In this document: positions 31,701 to 43,634 of the stretch, piece after piece
How positions within the stretch are numbered: the first letter of the stretch is position 1
How the letters are laid out: every line of letters begins with the position of its first letter
From: Leptospira ainlahdjerensis
Lineage (GTDB): Bacteria; Spirochaetota; Leptospiria; Leptospirales; Leptospiraceae
DNA length: 64,000 nucleotides
Direction of reading: 5' to 3'
Assembly: GCF_016919175.1 (NCBI RefSeq)
Contig: NZ_JAFFPU010000068.1
Coordinates: 1-64,000, forward strand
Made by a program: the position numbers and the translations under genes
Notes under the pieces: generated by a model
Seen by the model: only the letters and a program-made list of their open reading frames with translations
What the model was told of the DNA's origin: nothing
Database searches by the model: none

Positions 31701-34034
31701 CGCCGCTGAAAGTTTCGCAGCGTTTCCAGCGAGAAGAATATAATGTATAAAAAGATCGATTTCTTCTTTCGAGTTAAGAATTTTCTGTGATCGGATTAGG
31801 TGATTCGCTATCTGAGGGATCCTTTCCTGTTTGGGAAAATTTCGATCCGTTTGAATCAGGATCAAAGCCAAATTTTTGTGAATCTCCGCGCGATCTTCAT
31901 CAGCGATCGATTCGCTGATGACCTGATTGATCTTATCGTGAGAAAAGCGAAACGTGATTCCTTCAAAAATGGAATCCTGCTTCCTTTCCTCTTCGGTTCC
32001 ATTTTTAAGAATTTGCAGAATCGGATAAAGACTAACTTGTGATTCCTGAAAGATGATGATTCCTTTTTTGATACAATTTCGTATTCCTGTTTCTATAATT
32101 TCTGGTGAATCCTGAAAATAACGAGATAGGGTTCCAAGATCAAAAAGACCTCCTATACAGGCCGCGACTTTCAGAAATTTTCGAGTCTCCTCGGGGAGTC
32201 TTTTAATTTCTTCGGTAAGTAGATCCAAGACGTTTTCGGTGACGGTTTTTTTAACGATTCCATCCCAGTCCAAACTCCAGATTCCGGACGCTTCCTGATA
32301 TCGTATAAAGGATTCGGAATAAAGAGTGTTAAAGAATTGATTGAGAAAGAAAGGATTGCCGTTTGTTTTTTGGTAGAGAATGTCAGCGAGTTTTTCCGAG
32401 TCCTCGGGCATTAATACCAAACTGTCGGAAACAAAATTATGGATCATCTTTCGATCGAGCGGTTTTAAGGAAATTTCCTGTAATAAAATTTCTGAACTCA
32501 ATAATCTATTTCTAAACTGATTTAAAAATTCTGAATTTTCATCTTCGCTTCTACATATAAAAACGAAAAGTATTCCTTCCCAGTCGGTTTGTTTTGAAAT
32601 AAATTCTATCAGAGTTATCGAGGCGGGGTCGGCCCATTGAATGTCATCTAACACAAGCAAGGCGGGACTTTTTCTATTGAAACAAATCGAAAGAAAACGG
32701 AGAATTACGATAAACAAAAACTGATCGTCCTTTTGACTCGGACTTTCCAAGGAGGTCTCGGAAATGCCGATCAGACTTCGGATTTCCGGGATCAGTTGGA
32801 CCAGAAGCTGAATGTTTTCACCGAGAGTCTCTCTCAATCCTCTTCTCAAACTCTGAATTTCATATTCGGATTGACTCAAAAGATGATTGGAAAGTTCCAC
32901 AAGGATTTGCCTGAGAGCATAGTAGGGGATTTCCTTCTTGTCAGCGTCGAACTTTCCTTTAAAAATTTTCAGTGCATTAAAATCCGTCGAAAACACGGAG
33001 TCCATCATAAGAGAGGTTTTGCCCGTGCCGGATTTTCCTTTGATCAGAATGGAGGCTCTTACACCCGCATAGATCGAAGCGATCGAATCCTCGATGATTT
33101 TTTTTTCCTTATCTCTTCCGTATAATTTTTCGGAGATTCGAAACTTGTCTTTCCTTTCGGCGGAGGCCGGGATAAATTCTAAAATACTTTGGCTCGAACG
33201 GATCGAGTCGTATAAAATTTTCAAATCATTGCAAAGTGTTTCTAGGGCGAAATACCTTTCTTCCGGCATCTTCGAAAGAAGTTTCATTACCAGGTTTGAA
33301 ATCTGGATCGGGATTTCGGATTTTTTTGTGTGTAAGGGAACCGGAGCTCTCGCGATATGGGAATGGATGATTTCAAGCGGATCGTTGGATTCGAACGGAG
33401 GTTTACCGGTAAGAATCTGATAAAAAAGAGCACCTAAGGAATAACCGTCGGAGCGGAAATCTACGGTTCGATTGATTCGTCCGGTTCTTTCCGGAGAACA
33501 ATAAGCGAGTAACGTAGGCGAAATTTGGAGTGGTGCGAGGTTTCCTTTTTCTCCGATGAGGAGTGAGGAGGAACCGAGCCACGCAAGCTTCGACTTTCTT
33601 GAATTGGAATCGTAAAAGAAAGAATCCGGACTGATCTGGTTATGAAGGATTCCTTTGGAATGAAGGGTGATTAAATTTTCAGTGATCGAAATCGCGATCT
33701 GCAAAAACTCCTGAACCGGAAGCGAGCCCGTTTTTTTTAAATGATCTCCTAATAGTGAAGATTCGATGTTTTCGTAGACGAGACAATACTTGTCTTGGAT
33801 TCTTAAAATCCTCTGCGGCGTCAGGATTTGATCGTCGTCTACTAACTTTCCGATTTCATATTCGTTTAGAAAATAGAAAGAATCCTCTTCTTTTATTTTC
33901 TCTCTTTGTATCCGTAGAATTTTGGTTTCGGATTCTTCTTCCAAGACTCCTCTACAAACGGTGGAAACATGGTCTTCCAGTAATACCTCCCTGATTCGGA
34001 TGGAAGAAAACTTTGTTTCCGTTCGAAAGGACAT
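28743..34034 (-). CDS. Pseudokinase-AAA ATPase-GAF-PP2C signalling protein
   Basis: 1763 aa. Residues ~1-275 are a Ser/Thr kinase fold that looks inactive: the catalytic loop reads HNQISPDS (131-138, no catalytic Asp) and the DFG position reads WLG, while SPERTGR and SDGYSLGALFYQILTG are kept. A STAND-type ATPase follows (Walker A GKSGTGKTS ~333-341; Walker B ALLVLDDIQW ~458). Then a long helical-repeat region, a GAF domain (~1340-1490), a coiled coil, and a SpoIIE-type PP2C phosphatase at the C-terminus with GGDFYD, ADATGHG, TDGVYEQF and DDLTLI intact. It is the third gene of a tight operon (3-nt gap). Confidence 0.85.
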   Translation of the reverse strand: MSFRTETKFSSIRIREVLLEDHVSTVCRGVLEEESETKILRIQREKIKEEDSFYFLNEYEIGKLVDDDQILTPQRILRIQDKYCLVYENIESSLLGDHLKKTGSLPVQEFLQIAISITENLITLHSKGILHNQISPDSFFYDSNSRKSKLAWLGSSSLLIGEKGNLAPLQISPTLLAYCSPERTGRINRTVDFRSDGYSLGALFYQILTGKPPFESNDPLEIIHSHIARAPVPLHTKKSEIPIQISNLVMKLLSKMPEERYFALETLCNDLKILYDSIRSSQSILEFIPASAERKDKFRISEKLYGRDKEKKIIEDSIASIYAGVRASILIKGKSGTGKTSLMMDSVFSTDFNALKIFKGKFDADKKEIPYYALRQILVELSNHLLSQSEYEIQSLRRGLRETLGENIQLLVQLIPEIRSLIGISETSLESPSQKDDQFLFIVILRFLSICFNRKSPALLVLDDIQWADPASITLIEFISKQTDWEGILFVFICRSEDENSEFLNQFRNRLLSSEILLQEISLKPLDRKMIHNFVSDSLVLMPEDSEKLADILYQKTNGNPFFLNQFFNTLYSESFIRYQEASGIWSLDWDGIVKKTVTENVLDLLTEEIKRLPEETRKFLKVAACIGGLFDLGTLSRYFQDSPEIIETGIRNCIKKGIIIFQESQVSLYPILQILKNGTEEERKQDSIFEGITFRFSHDKINQVISESIADEDRAEIHKNLALILIQTDRNFPKQERIPQIANHLIRSQKILNSKEEIDLFIHYILLAGNAAKLSAAFNTAYSLFTLLKKRITKESWKEKKIQTVQIYKSLAESAYFLSKTTEAENAIQVLLDNLNDRIDIADVRLMQLEVMNAKNDLEGAYKVGIKTLQSMGEDFPEKPGVFVLLFEFLKMVYYQRGRSPETLENAKKNQDPYKIEVINILTNMLNYGKHFDSKLFVFLFLKLMNITLKEGNSPVSFFGYAGFGSLVFAVTGNFKTSLRYWKLGEKILTLFNTDRLRGRFLLGKNMLLDYFQNPFSKLVLLAEEAYQKNIQYGDYLWAAFSLISHSIYQLYHSENADSYREILIKDAKRGENLNYEITYSVLASSDYFIRSLEGTEKPNVFYKDQEISLETFENKILIPSGNGTAFAWYAVLRGKETFLHGKWEEGLNTFARFKEDLERSRTLFIYSEYRFYRSLHLIRAEENGRKTSFWDRLFISGSISLFKTWSKVYPSNFTTRYYILKAEYSNVSKDFKTAEFYFESALSSLSKTDNNLKKAIVNELAGSWEISRGKNQYGNYLLKLAQKQYRSWGALKKADLIQASRDSIQDDTGFLLHTREEALLDTILKSADNLDLRSVLKSSQSISGIIEQDELLKKMMRTIMENAGATRGFLILPRQNGLYVETGQDIEESENVLPEPLLLEAAGELLPIELVYYCYRSGQRTLLGNVSKESLYSLNSYIATHQPKSLLCLPITKQGRILSVLYLENRLTYGVFDEHRLEILEILSSQAAISLENAKLYEDITRLNSELEKKVESRTQELMQSLKIIRKDLLYSKKIQRSILPEHPVLAGILYSVSYQPMDEVGGDFYDLFEFKPGVYRFFVADATGHGVQAALITMAIKSEYEHLKKIHKSPAALLKELNFVILEKFKTLYLTCIVADINIKSHTLEYSSAGHPAQILLREGKAEWMHKTGAILGLKKDYEYYSEKLKLRTGDRIFLFTDGVYEQFNGGKNEYGEIRFFESIRSSDLSTPEKQLSRIQKDLNEFLQGSAIQDDLTLIIVEVL

Positions 34035-34037
34035 CTT

Positions 34038-34703
34038 TTAAATTCTGCGTTTTGAAAATATATAAACGTAATATGCATCCGCGATAAAAACCAAAATTCC
34101 AAGGCATAATACGAAGTATTCATTCGGAAAGTATAAGAATAAGAATACGGTAAAGAATACGGTTCCTAAAAACTTGCACCAGGCGATCGGATATGAGAAT
34201 AATTTAGAATCGTCCATGCTCAAAAATAAAACCGGATAAATCGCCGAAATAAAAAGATTGAGGATGTATGCGGAATTCGATCCGGTAAAAAGATCGTACC
34301 GATTTATGTAATAAGTATAGATCAGGGCGCCCCAGGAAATCAATAAGACAAACAGTAAAACTCTATATTCTAAAATACTTATGGGTATTCTGAATTGTTT
34401 TTGTCCGAATCGTATCACGTTGATGAAGATGAAGATGTCCAGAATAAACGCGATTTTATAACCCCAGTTTAGAACGATCCCCATGTCTTCTTGGATTACG
34501 AAACCCCAGAGGAATTCCCAAACGATATTTCCACAGGCTATAAATACCGGCATTTCAATAAATTGTTTCCGATTGGAATCGGCTATCAGCGCGTAATAAA
34601 CGTAGGCCCAAAAAATCACTCCTACAAATAGGAAGAAATTTTCAAGCGGAGAGAATTTTCCGAGATAATACGGGTCCGTCAGTATTTTTTGCCAGAATTC
34701 CAT
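34038..34703 (-). CDS. Pyr4/PaxB-type transmembrane terpene cyclase homologue
   Basis: 221 aa and about seven membrane helices. The segment ACGNIVWEFLWGF (57-69) matches the fungal CCNIAWE motif, which places Glu63 where the catalytic acid of Pyr4 lies. Asp209 in the last helix (VFIADAYYVYIF) matches the second essential acid, and KFLGTVFFTVFLFLYFPNE resembles the RFLGS...YWPE segment. In fungi this family protonates epoxides or alkenes of prenylated substrates. Both acids are kept, so activity is plausible. Its substrate is unknown. It lies 3 nt after the DUF2236 gene and 3 nt before the signalling gene. Confidence 0.7.
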   Translation of the reverse strand: MEFWQKILTDPYYLGKFSPLENFFLFVGVIFWAYVYYALIADSNRKQFIEMPVFIACGNIVWEFLWGFVIQEDMGIVLNWGYKIAFILDIFIFINVIRFGQKQFRIPISILEYRVLLFVLLISWGALIYTYYINRYDLFTGSNSAYILNLFISAIYPVLFLSMDDSKLFSYPIAWCKFLGTVFFTVFLFLYFPNEYFVLCLGILVFIADAYYVYIFSKRRI

Positions 34704-34706
34704 CGT

Positions 34707-35825
<1,119 letters not shown>

Positions 35826-35921
35826 GAACTTTCCTTATTCGAGTCACAAAGTTTCCATATCCTGGATACGGTGAAAAGAAAAATAACTTTCCAAAATTCT
35901 AAAATTAAAAAGAGTTTGCCA

Positions 35922-37331
35922 ATGCAAAATGCGAATATCAATTTTCTAAAACATTCTAAAATAATTCTTTTTGTATGTATCGTTTTTCTGATGAGTTTTT
36001 CTTCCCTGCTCGGGGTCGGCCTTTTTCAACCTTCGCATAATACGCGCTACGCGGGAATGGCAGGAGTCAATCTCGCGATCGGCGGCTCTTCTATGGATAT
36101 TGCGACCAATCCGGCTAATCTTACAGTCAATCCAAAGGGCGGATTAGAATTCGGCATCGGGCTTCCTTATATTCGCTCCACTTACAAGGATCGCCTCTCC
36201 GACACAAACGCCGACTACGCTTATACAAATTCTCAAAATTATAATATACTTGCACCGTTGCCTTATTTCGGCCTTAACGTTCCTATCACAAATCGATTGA
36301 ATTACGGAATCGGAGTCTATATCCCCGGCGGTGGAAACGGTCAAGTCGACGGGATTCTCCGGGTGACGCCTAACGGACAATCTTTTCGCGATTGGTCCGG
36401 AATCGATATTCCAGGTCCGATCGGAGACAGTAGAAAGATCAAGGAAGATCTTTTGACTACCTTTTACGTTGTAAAGATGACTAACGCGCTTGCGTATAAG
36501 TTCGGGAATCTTTCGGTCGGTCTTGGTATCGAAGCGATTTATTCGAGACAGATCGCCTATCAAAGATTTTACGATATCACTCATACGTTGGAGGTTCCGG
36601 GACAAGGTTTCGATTATCGAAGCAGAAACGCGTATTCTATGGGCGCTATATTCGGTTTCAATTATACGTTTACAGATTGGTTCAAAGCCGGATATTCCTA
36701 TCAAACTAGAAATATTCTTCCTCTGGACGGCGGAATGCAGGTTGGAATCGGGGACGTAAACAATTACAGAAGAACCGGGGTTTCCGCGACCTTTAATCTA
36801 CCGGAGAAACACGGCGTCGGTTTTTCTTTTGGGAATGAGAATTTTTGTTTAGGCATAGATTTTCTCTACTACAATTACAATTCATATAATCAAAGTTTTA
36901 AACAGACATTGGAAGATCCTTGGTTTCCGACTGCGTTCGGAAAAACGAATACGGTCTCGCAAAATATTGCGTATCACGATGCGTGGGCGGGGGCTGTCGG
37001 TTTCGAATATAAGTCCGACTCTTTTGCATATCGAACGGGGTATCGTTACAATACGGGTGTCGTTCGTTCGGAAGGGATGAGCGCTTTACAGGCGGGGATC
37101 ATGGTTCAACAATTGGCTACTCTCGGTCTCAGTTTTCTTTCCGGAAGCTGGAGTTTTGATCTCGCTCTCAACTATCTTTTTTCAAAAAAGATAGTCGCGT
37201 CACAAGGAAACGACTGGGCCGTGTTGCATTCCGTATTCGGTCCGAACGACATTCGAGTTCTTAATTATTCTCAGTCCTTACAATCGGATGTGCCTGCGAT
37301 TCTGTTCGGAGTTTCCTACCGATTTCAGTGA
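35922..37331 (+). CDS. Outer-membrane FadL/OmpP1/TodX-family transporter
   Basis: 469 aa from ATG 35922 (AAAGAG ribosome-binding site); longer readings run into the divergent gene. A signal peptide (~residues 1-33) precedes [20 protein letters not shown] and DIATNPANL, the N-terminal hatch region typical of FadL (the NPAxL motif). The rest alternates aromatic residues as expected for a 14-strand barrel, ending in FGVSYRFQ with terminal aromatic-Gln. FadL proteins pass hydrophobic compounds such as fatty acids. Divergent with a ~100-nt gap from the DUF2236/terpene cyclase operon, which suggests shared control and a lipid substrate. Confidence 0.85.
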   Translation: MQNANINFLKHSKIILFVCIVFLMSFSSLLGVGLFQPSHNTRYAGMAGVNLAIGGSSMDIATNPANLTVNPKGGLEFGIGLPYIRSTYKDRLSDTNADYAYTNSQNYNILAPLPYFGLNVPITNRLNYGIGVYIPGGGNGQVDGILRVTPNGQSFRDWSGIDIPGPIGDSRKIKEDLLTTFYVVKMTNALAYKFGNLSVGLGIEAIYSRQIAYQRFYDITHTLEVPGQGFDYRSRNAYSMGAIFGFNYTFTDWFKAGYSYQTRNILPLDGGMQVGIGDVNNYRRTGVSATFNLPEKHGVGFSFGNENFCLGIDFLYYNYNSYNQSFKQTLEDPWFPTAFGKTNTVSQNIAYHDAWAGAVGFEYKSDSFAYRTGYRYNTGVVRSEGMSALQAGIMVQQLATLGLSFLSGSWSFDLALNYLFSKKIVASQGNDWAVLHSVFGPNDIRVLNYSQSLQSDVPAILFGVSYRFQ

Positions 37332-37396
37332 GATCTTTCGGATGGAATCCTTTCTCTTCTTGACCTCATAAGTGTTACGAGTTTATCTATCCGTCA

Positions 37397-38077
37397 ATGA
37401 CTTTGCTGGATTGGGAAAACATTCGACATCCGGTTTTATTGACCTTGAGCGTAAGCGCTCTCTCAACTTCGTTCGCCACCATCTTAGGAGTGTTAGGCGC
37501 CTATCTATTGTGCAAGAGTAGATTTATTGGAAAGGAGTTGTTGGATTCGATTCTTACGCTACCGCTGGTTCTGCCGCCGACCGTACTTGGTTATTATCTT
37601 TTGGTTCTTTTTGGAAAAAAAGGATTCGTAGGATCCTTCTTAACGGATTATTTTCATTTTAGCGTTTTGTTTCATTGGTCTGGCGCGGTGATCGCTTCGG
37701 TTTTGGTTTCCTTTCCGCTCGTCTACCGGTCTGCAAGAGCGGCTTTTGAGGAAGTGGATCCTGATCTGGAGGATACGGCGAAAACTTTAGGAAAGGGGAA
37801 TTTCGCAGTCTTTTGGGAAATTCTTCTTCCACTTTCTTGGAGAGGAATCCTTGCCGGGGCAATGCTTGCTTACGCAAGAGGGATGGGAGAATTCGGAGCG
37901 ACGCTCATGATCGCAGGGAATATTCCCGAAAGGACTCAAACGCTTTCTCTTGCAATTTACGAGGCTGTCCAATCCGGGAATGAAGCCGTAGCGTTTTATC
38001 TTGTAGTTTTGACTTCGATTCTTTCCGTCGTTATTCTCACGACGTCTACAAAACTCTTAAAAAAACCTCACTGGTAA
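37397..38077 (+). CDS. modB: Molybdate ABC transporter permease ModB
   Basis: 226 aa, five to six helices. The EAA loop is EFGATLMIAGNIPERTQTL, typical for ModB/CysW, and LPLVLPPTVLGYYLLVLFG is the ModB family signature. No clear Shine-Dalgarno sequence; a weak promoter (TTGACC at 37360) may lie upstream. The order is modB-modA-modC rather than the usual A-B-C, with modA 12 nt downstream. Confidence 0.9.
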   Translation: MTLLDWENIRHPVLLTLSVSALSTSFATILGVLGAYLLCKSRFIGKELLDSILTLPLVLPPTVLGYYLLVLFGKKGFVGSFLTDYFHFSVLFHWSGAVIASVLVSFPLVYRSARAAFEEVDPDLEDTAKTLGKGNFAVFWEILLPLSWRGILAGAMLAYARGMGEFGATLMIAGNIPERTQTLSLAIYEAVQSGNEAVAFYLVVLTSILSVVILTTSTKLLKKPHW

Positions 38078-38089
38078 GATTCATAAAAA

Positions 38090-38863
38090 ATGAATATTCT
38101 AAAAATTGTATTTATTTTTTCTTTAATGAAATTAATTTTATTTACTTCCCTTTTTGCAGAAGAAGAACCTCAACTTCTGGTTTTCGCGGCTTCGAGTCTA
38201 TCCCAAGTTTTTTCCGAAATAGGAAAGGAATTCGAAAAAAAACATTCCAGAAAAGTTGTTTTTAATTTTTCAGCTTCCGGGATTTTACTTCGACAAATCG
38301 AAAACGGAGCTCCTGCCGATGTTTTTGCGTCCGCAGATCAGGAGAGTGTGGAAAGCGGATTGGAGAACCAGCTCTTTGATCGAAAATCCAAGAGAAATTT
38401 TGTAAGAAATCGATTGGTTCTCGTCGTTCCGAAAGAAGCCACTTCGGTGATAGAGTCCGTCTTTCAACTTAAGGAAAACTTCGTTCGGAAAATCGCACTC
38501 GGGAATCCGTCGACGGTTCCCGCTGGAAAATATGCGAAAGAGTTTCTCGAGAATGAAAAAATATACGAGGTTCTGAAAGATAAATTCATCCCGGGTGAAA
38601 ACGTGAGACAGGTTTTAGAATACGTTGCGAGGGGAGAAGTGGATGCGGGTTTTGTTTACAGGACGGACGCGATTCTTAAAAAGGAGAAGGTTCGAATTGT
38701 GACGGACGTTCTAAAAACCAAACCGATTCTTTATCCGATCGTCATCGTATCCAAAACTTCCCTGCCGAAAGAGTCCAAACTTTTTATTGAATTTGTATCA
38801 TCCCCGGAAGCTCGTAAAATATTTGAAAAGTATCATTTTGAAATCGGAAAAGAGTCGAATTAA
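38090..38863 (+). CDS. modA: Molybdate-binding protein ModA
   Basis: 257 aa with a signal peptide ending near LFAEE. The mature N-terminus LLVFAASSLSQVFSEIGKEF and the FNFSASGILLRQIENGAPADVFASAD region form the molybdate pocket (ASSL and SASG backbone/Ser ligands). VARGEVDAGFVYRTDA is the C-terminal ligand-lobe motif. It captures molybdate in the periplasm and delivers it to ModB. Between modB and modC. Tungstate specificity cannot be excluded. Confidence 0.9.
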   Translation: MNILKIVFIFSLMKLILFTSLFAEEEPQLLVFAASSLSQVFSEIGKEFEKKHSRKVVFNFSASGILLRQIENGAPADVFASADQESVESGLENQLFDRKSKRNFVRNRLVLVVPKEATSVIESVFQLKENFVRKIALGNPSTVPAGKYAKEFLENEKIYEVLKDKFIPGENVRQVLEYVARGEVDAGFVYRTDAILKKEKVRIVTDVLKTKPILYPIVIVSKTSLPKESKLFIEFVSSPEARKIFEKYHFEIGKESN

Positions 38864-38916
38864 CGGTTTTCAAAGTGTGAAAAATTTTATAGGAAATCAA
38901 AGATGAGTAAAACCGA

Positions 38917-39624
38917 TTGTCTCTTGAAATAAAAATTCACAAAACGTTCCGGGATGGGGATCGAAATTTTCTTCTGGATCTTGATTTTTCATTTCAAAAA
39001 AATTTTTTATTGATCTACGGACCTTCCGGATCCGGAAAAACTCTGACTTTGAAAACGATCGCCGGCTTGATTCGCCCCGATCAAGGGAATATTTCGTTTT
39101 GTAAGAAGGTTTTTTTTGACGGAGATAAAAAGTTTGATCTTCCCGTACAGAAACGAAACGTCGGTTATCTCCCTCAAGGTTATTCTCTTTTTCCCCATCT
39201 TTCCGTAAGAAGGAATTTGGAGTTTGGTTTGAAAAAAACGTTTCGCTGGAAACTGAAAGATTCGGATCAAAAAAGAGTCGGTGAAATATTAGAATTATTT
39301 GAAATTGCGAATCTTTCCGAAAGTTATCCAAAAAATCTTTCCGGTGGACAAAAACAAAGGGTGGCTCTCGCCCGCGCGCTTGTAAAAAAACCAGACCTCC
39401 TTCTTTTAGACGAACCCTTTGCCGCTCTCAATTCGGAACTAAAAAACAGAATGAGAGAGGAGTTGGTAAGGATTCAAAAGCTCTATCAAATTCCTGTTCT
39501 GATCGTTTCACATGATCGAAACGATTCTACTTTTTTTTCAGGAGAAACGCTCTCGATCGAAAACGGAACTATATTCAAAAAAATAAATCCTTTTAGAGAA
39601 AGGAGAGCCGGTCGCAAAGTTTAA
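38917..39624 (+). CDS. modC: Molybdate ABC transporter ATP-binding protein (ModC, short form)
   Basis: 235 aa. It starts at TTG 38917 (MSLEIKIHKTF reads correctly against the family), with GAG about 8-10 nt upstream. Walker [10 protein letters not shown]-loop GYLPQGYSLFPHL, signature LSGGQKQRV, Walker B LLLLDEPFAAL, switch His in IVSHDRND. It is short: the C-terminal MOP regulatory domain (~110 aa) of classic ModC is absent, so feedback by molybdate inside the cell is not expected. A nearby ATG (38903) lies in another frame and closes after nine codons. Confidence 0.85.
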   Translation: MSLEIKIHKTFRDGDRNFLLDLDFSFQKNFLLIYGPSGSGKTLTLKTIAGLIRPDQGNISFCKKVFFDGDKKFDLPVQKRNVGYLPQGYSLFPHLSVRRNLEFGLKKTFRWKLKDSDQKRVGEILELFEIANLSESYPKNLSGGQKQRVALARALVKKPDLLLLDEPFAALNSELKNRMREELVRIQKLYQIPVLIVSHDRNDSTFFSGETLSIENGTIFKKINPFRERRAGRKV

Positions 39625-39801
39625 TTATTTTTTGAGGATTTGCTTTTTCGATCAAAATGAGAATCGATTTTTTGGAATCTCGAATTCGGATTTAAAGTCC
39701 TTTGTAAATTTGGGGACCTTCGATCGAGAGGAAAAGAATTCTTCGAGTCGGAAATCAAGACGGAATCGAAAAAAGAACATTCAAGACCGAGGAACCGAAT
39801 T

Positions 39802-40884
<1,083 letters not shown>

Positions 40885-40886
40885 GA

Positions 40887-41726
40887 TTATACCTTCTCTT
40901 GGAGCAATGTTTCTTTTTTGGTGACCTTGATTTTTCTTTCCAGGATCTGCTTTGCTACGAGTGTGATTAAGGATAAGAATACGAGAAGGGAGGCGGCTGA
41001 GAACGCGCCCACCGAGTTGTATTCGTTATAAAGTACTTCGATCTGTAACGGCAACGTATTCGTTTGTCCACGGATATGTCCTGATAAAACGGATACGGCT
41101 CCGAATTCTCCCATGGCTCTTGCGTTGCAGAGTATGATTCCGTATAACAGTCCGTATTTGATTCCGGGCACTACGATCTTTAAAAAAACTTTGAGGGCGG
41201 ATGCTCCGAGTAACAATCCCGCTTCTTCCTCTTCGACTCCCTGCGACTCGAGCACGGGTATCAATTCTCTTGTGACGAAGGGAAGAGTGATAAAAACGGT
41301 CGCAATTACGAGTCCGGGTGTGTTGAAGACGATCCTGATATCCATTTCCTCGAGAAAAGGACCGAACCACCCCTGTCTTCCAAATAGAAGAATGAAGATC
41401 AGACCGGAGATCACGGGCGAAACCGAAAACGGTGAATCGATGACGGTCAAAAGCCAACTCTTTCCGGGAAACTCGAACCTTGTCACGGCGAAGGACGAAA
41501 CTATACCGAAGAAGGTGTTTAACGGAACCGCGATGACAACGACCAATAACGTAAGTTTAAACGCGGAAATCGTATCCGGTTCCTGTATCCCTTCCAGATA
41601 AGCGCCGATTCCTTTTGAGAACGCTTCGTGAAAAACTGTGTAAATCGGAAGTAGTAAAATCAAACCTGTAAATAAAAAGACCAAGCCGATCAGAATACTA
41701 CGAGTTAATAAGGATTCTTGTCTCAT
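40887..41726 (-). CDS. cysW: Sulfate ABC transporter permease CysW
   Basis: 279 aa, six helices. The EAA loop [20 protein letters not shown] and [20 protein letters not shown] are hallmarks of CysW. Start overlaps the cysT stop by 4 nt and cysA follows 2 nt after its own stop, so the transporter is translated as one unit. It pairs with CysT to form the inner-membrane channel. Confidence 0.93.
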   Translation of the reverse strand: MRQESLLTRSILIGLVFLFTGLILLLPIYTVFHEAFSKGIGAYLEGIQEPDTISAFKLTLLVVVIAVPLNTFFGIVSSFAVTRFEFPGKSWLLTVIDSPFSVSPVISGLIFILLFGRQGWFGPFLEEMDIRIVFNTPGLVIATVFITLPFVTRELIPVLESQGVEEEEAGLLLGASALKVFLKIVVPGIKYGLLYGIILCNARAMGEFGAVSVLSGHIRGQTNTLPLQIEVLYNEYNSVGAFSAASLLVFLSLITLVAKQILERKIKVTKKETLLQEKV

Positions 41727-42559
41727 CCCTTTCTCCTAACGGATATCGTCTGAAGAATATTAATACCTAATAATATACTAAAAGAGATTACCAACATGAT
41801 AAATGCGATTCCTGTGGCCTCTTCGTATTCGTATTGTTCGAGTTTTGTCACGATCAACAAAGGAAGAATTTCGGTCTTACCGGGAAGATTTCCTGAGATA
41901 AAAACCACAGATCCGTATTCTCCGATCCCTCTCGCGAACGCCATCGCGGCCCCGGTTACCATCGGGGGAACGAGTTCGGGTAAGATGATTCTTCTAAAAA
42001 TTTGCCAACGATTCGCTCCGAGACAGTATGCGGATTCTTCCAGTTCCTTTGGGAATTCCTCCAATACAGGTTGGATGGTTCTGACCACGAAAGGAAATCC
42101 TATAAAGACGAGTGCAATTACGATGCCGATCGGCGTGTAAGCGATTTTGATCCCATAGGGGTCTAAAAGTTTTCCGATGATTCCGTTCTTTGTATAGATG
42201 GTGGTTAACGCGATTCCGGCAACGGCGGTTGGTAGCATAAAGGGAAGATCCACCAAGGAATCCAAAAGCGATTTTCCAGGGAATTCGTATCGAACGAGAA
42301 CCCACGCGAATAAAAATCCTATAAATAGATTCAAAAACGCGGCGATCGCCCCCGCACCAAAGCTCAAGTAAAGAGCTGATAAAATTCTTTCGTTCGAGAG
42401 TAGTTTCCAAAAACCTCCCCATCCGATTCCCGTACTTTTGAGAAAGAGCGCGCCTAAGGGAATGATCACCAAAAGACTCAGGTAGGTGACGGTGAGTCCG
42501 AGGCTGATTCCGAAAGCTGACTTTCCGTAGGGTTTGGTTCTTACGTTCAAAATGGACAC
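41723..42559 (-). CDS. cysT: Sulfate ABC transporter permease CysT (CysU)
   Basis: 278 aa. [19 protein letters not shown], the EAA loop [20 protein letters not shown] and [19 protein letters not shown] match CysT. Six membrane helices. It lies 25 nt after the sulfate-binding protein gene and overlaps cysW by 4 nt. With CysW it forms the transmembrane heterodimer for sulfate/thiosulfate uptake. Confidence 0.93.
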   Translation of the reverse strand: MSILNVRTKPYGKSAFGISLGLTVTYLSLLVIIPLGALFLKSTGIGWGGFWKLLSNERILSALYLSFGAGAIAAFLNLFIGFLFAWVLVRYEFPGKSLLDSLVDLPFMLPTAVAGIALTTIYTKNGIIGKLLDPYGIKIAYTPIGIVIALVFIGFPFVVRTIQPVLEEFPKELEESAYCLGANRWQIFRRIILPELVPPMVTGAAMAFARGIGEYGSVVFISGNLPGKTEILPLLIVTKLEQYEYEEATGIAFIMLVISFSILLGINILQTISVRRKG

Positions 42560-42584
42560 TGGGTTTCCCTTTTTTTGAAACGAT

Positions 42585-43595
42585 CTACTTCGAATAGACT
42601 TGGTCGAAAATTCCGCCTTCCGCGAAATGTTTTTCCTGCGCCTTTTTCCAAGAACCTTCCAGATCCCGAATCGTAAACAGTTTCAAATTTTTGAATATAC
42701 TTTTATACTTTGCTAATACTTTAGAGTCGGTCGGTCGATAGTAATTTTTCGCAATCACTTCCTGTCCTTCCGGTGTATATAAGAATTTCAGATAGCTCTC
42801 GGCCACCCTCGACGTTCTGTGTTTTTCCGCGTTTTTTGTAACAACCGCGACGGAAGGTTCGGCGAGGATACTGAGCGAAGGAAAGACAATTTCCACTTGA
42901 GAGTTCGGTTGGTTTGCGGTTTCTCGGAGGGCAAGATGGGCTTCGTTTTCCCAGGATATCAAAACGTCCCCGATTCCTCTTTGTACGAAAGTTGTTAGAG
43001 ATCCTCTGGCTCCCGAATCCAAAACAAGAACGTTCTTATAGAGATTTTTAACAAAACCCTTTGCTTTTTCTTCGGAACCGTATTTGCCTTTCGCAAAACC
43101 CCAGGCCGCGAGGTAATTCCATCTTGCGCCGCCTCCCGTTTTCGGATTGGGAGTTACAACTCCGATTCCCGGCTTTATTAGATCGTCCCAGTCTTTGATT
43201 CCTTTCGGATTCCCTTTTCTTACCAGAAATACGATCGCGGATGTATATGGAGAGCTTTGGTGTGGAAGAAGATTTTCCCAATCTGTTGAAAGCAATTTTG
43301 ATTTTTCGGCGATAGCTTCGATATCCTGGGCGAGTGCGAGAGTGACTACGTCGGCTTCGAGTCCGTCGATCACGGCTCTGGCCTGTTTGCCCGAACCTCC
43401 GTGAGATTGGTTGATGACCAAGTCTTCTCCGGTTTGTTTTTTCCATTGTGCGATGAAAAGTTTGTTAATTTGAGAATAGAGTTCTCGAGTCGGATCGTAA
43501 GACACGTTTAGAAGTTTCGTTTGTGAAAGGAGGCTGGAAGAAGCCGTTAAGAGAAGAATTGCGGTCAGGGTCAGTTTTGCTATTTTTGAGTTCAT
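42585..43595 (-). CDS. Periplasmic sulfate-binding protein
   Basis: 336 aa from ATG 43595, chosen because AGGAAGGA lies directly upstream; a frame from 43616 would spoil the signal peptide. Signal: [20 protein letters not shown], cleavage near LLSQTK. Sulfate pocket motifs: [31 protein letters not shown] (Ser-Gly-Lys), and [17 protein letters not shown]. Family covers Sbp (sulfate) and CysP (thiosulfate), which cannot be separated by eye. First gene of its operon, behind a 24-bp palindrome at 43635-43658. Confidence 0.92.
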   Translation of the reverse strand: MNSKIAKLTLTAILLLTASSSLLSQTKLLNVSYDPTRELYSQINKLFIAQWKKQTGEDLVINQSHGGSGKQARAVIDGLEADVVTLALAQDIEAIAEKSKLLSTDWENLLPHQSSPYTSAIVFLVRKGNPKGIKDWDDLIKPGIGVVTPNPKTGGGARWNYLAAWGFAKGKYGSEEKAKGFVKNLYKNVLVLDSGARGSLTTFVQRGIGDVLISWENEAHLALRETANQPNSQVEIVFPSLSILAEPSVAVVTKNAEKHRTSRVAESYLKFLYTPEGQEVIAKNYYRPTDSKVLAKYKSIFKNLKLFTIRDLEGSWKKAQEKHFAEGGIFDQVYSK

Positions 43596-43634
43596 TTGGA
43601 TCCTTCCTGGATTCATTTCTACAACAAAGCGAAC

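Noticed and set aside
38903..38932. Frameshift at the start of modC (ATG in another frame)
   Set aside because: The TTG frame gives a family-like N-terminus (MSLEIKIHKTF), so no frameshift is needed.
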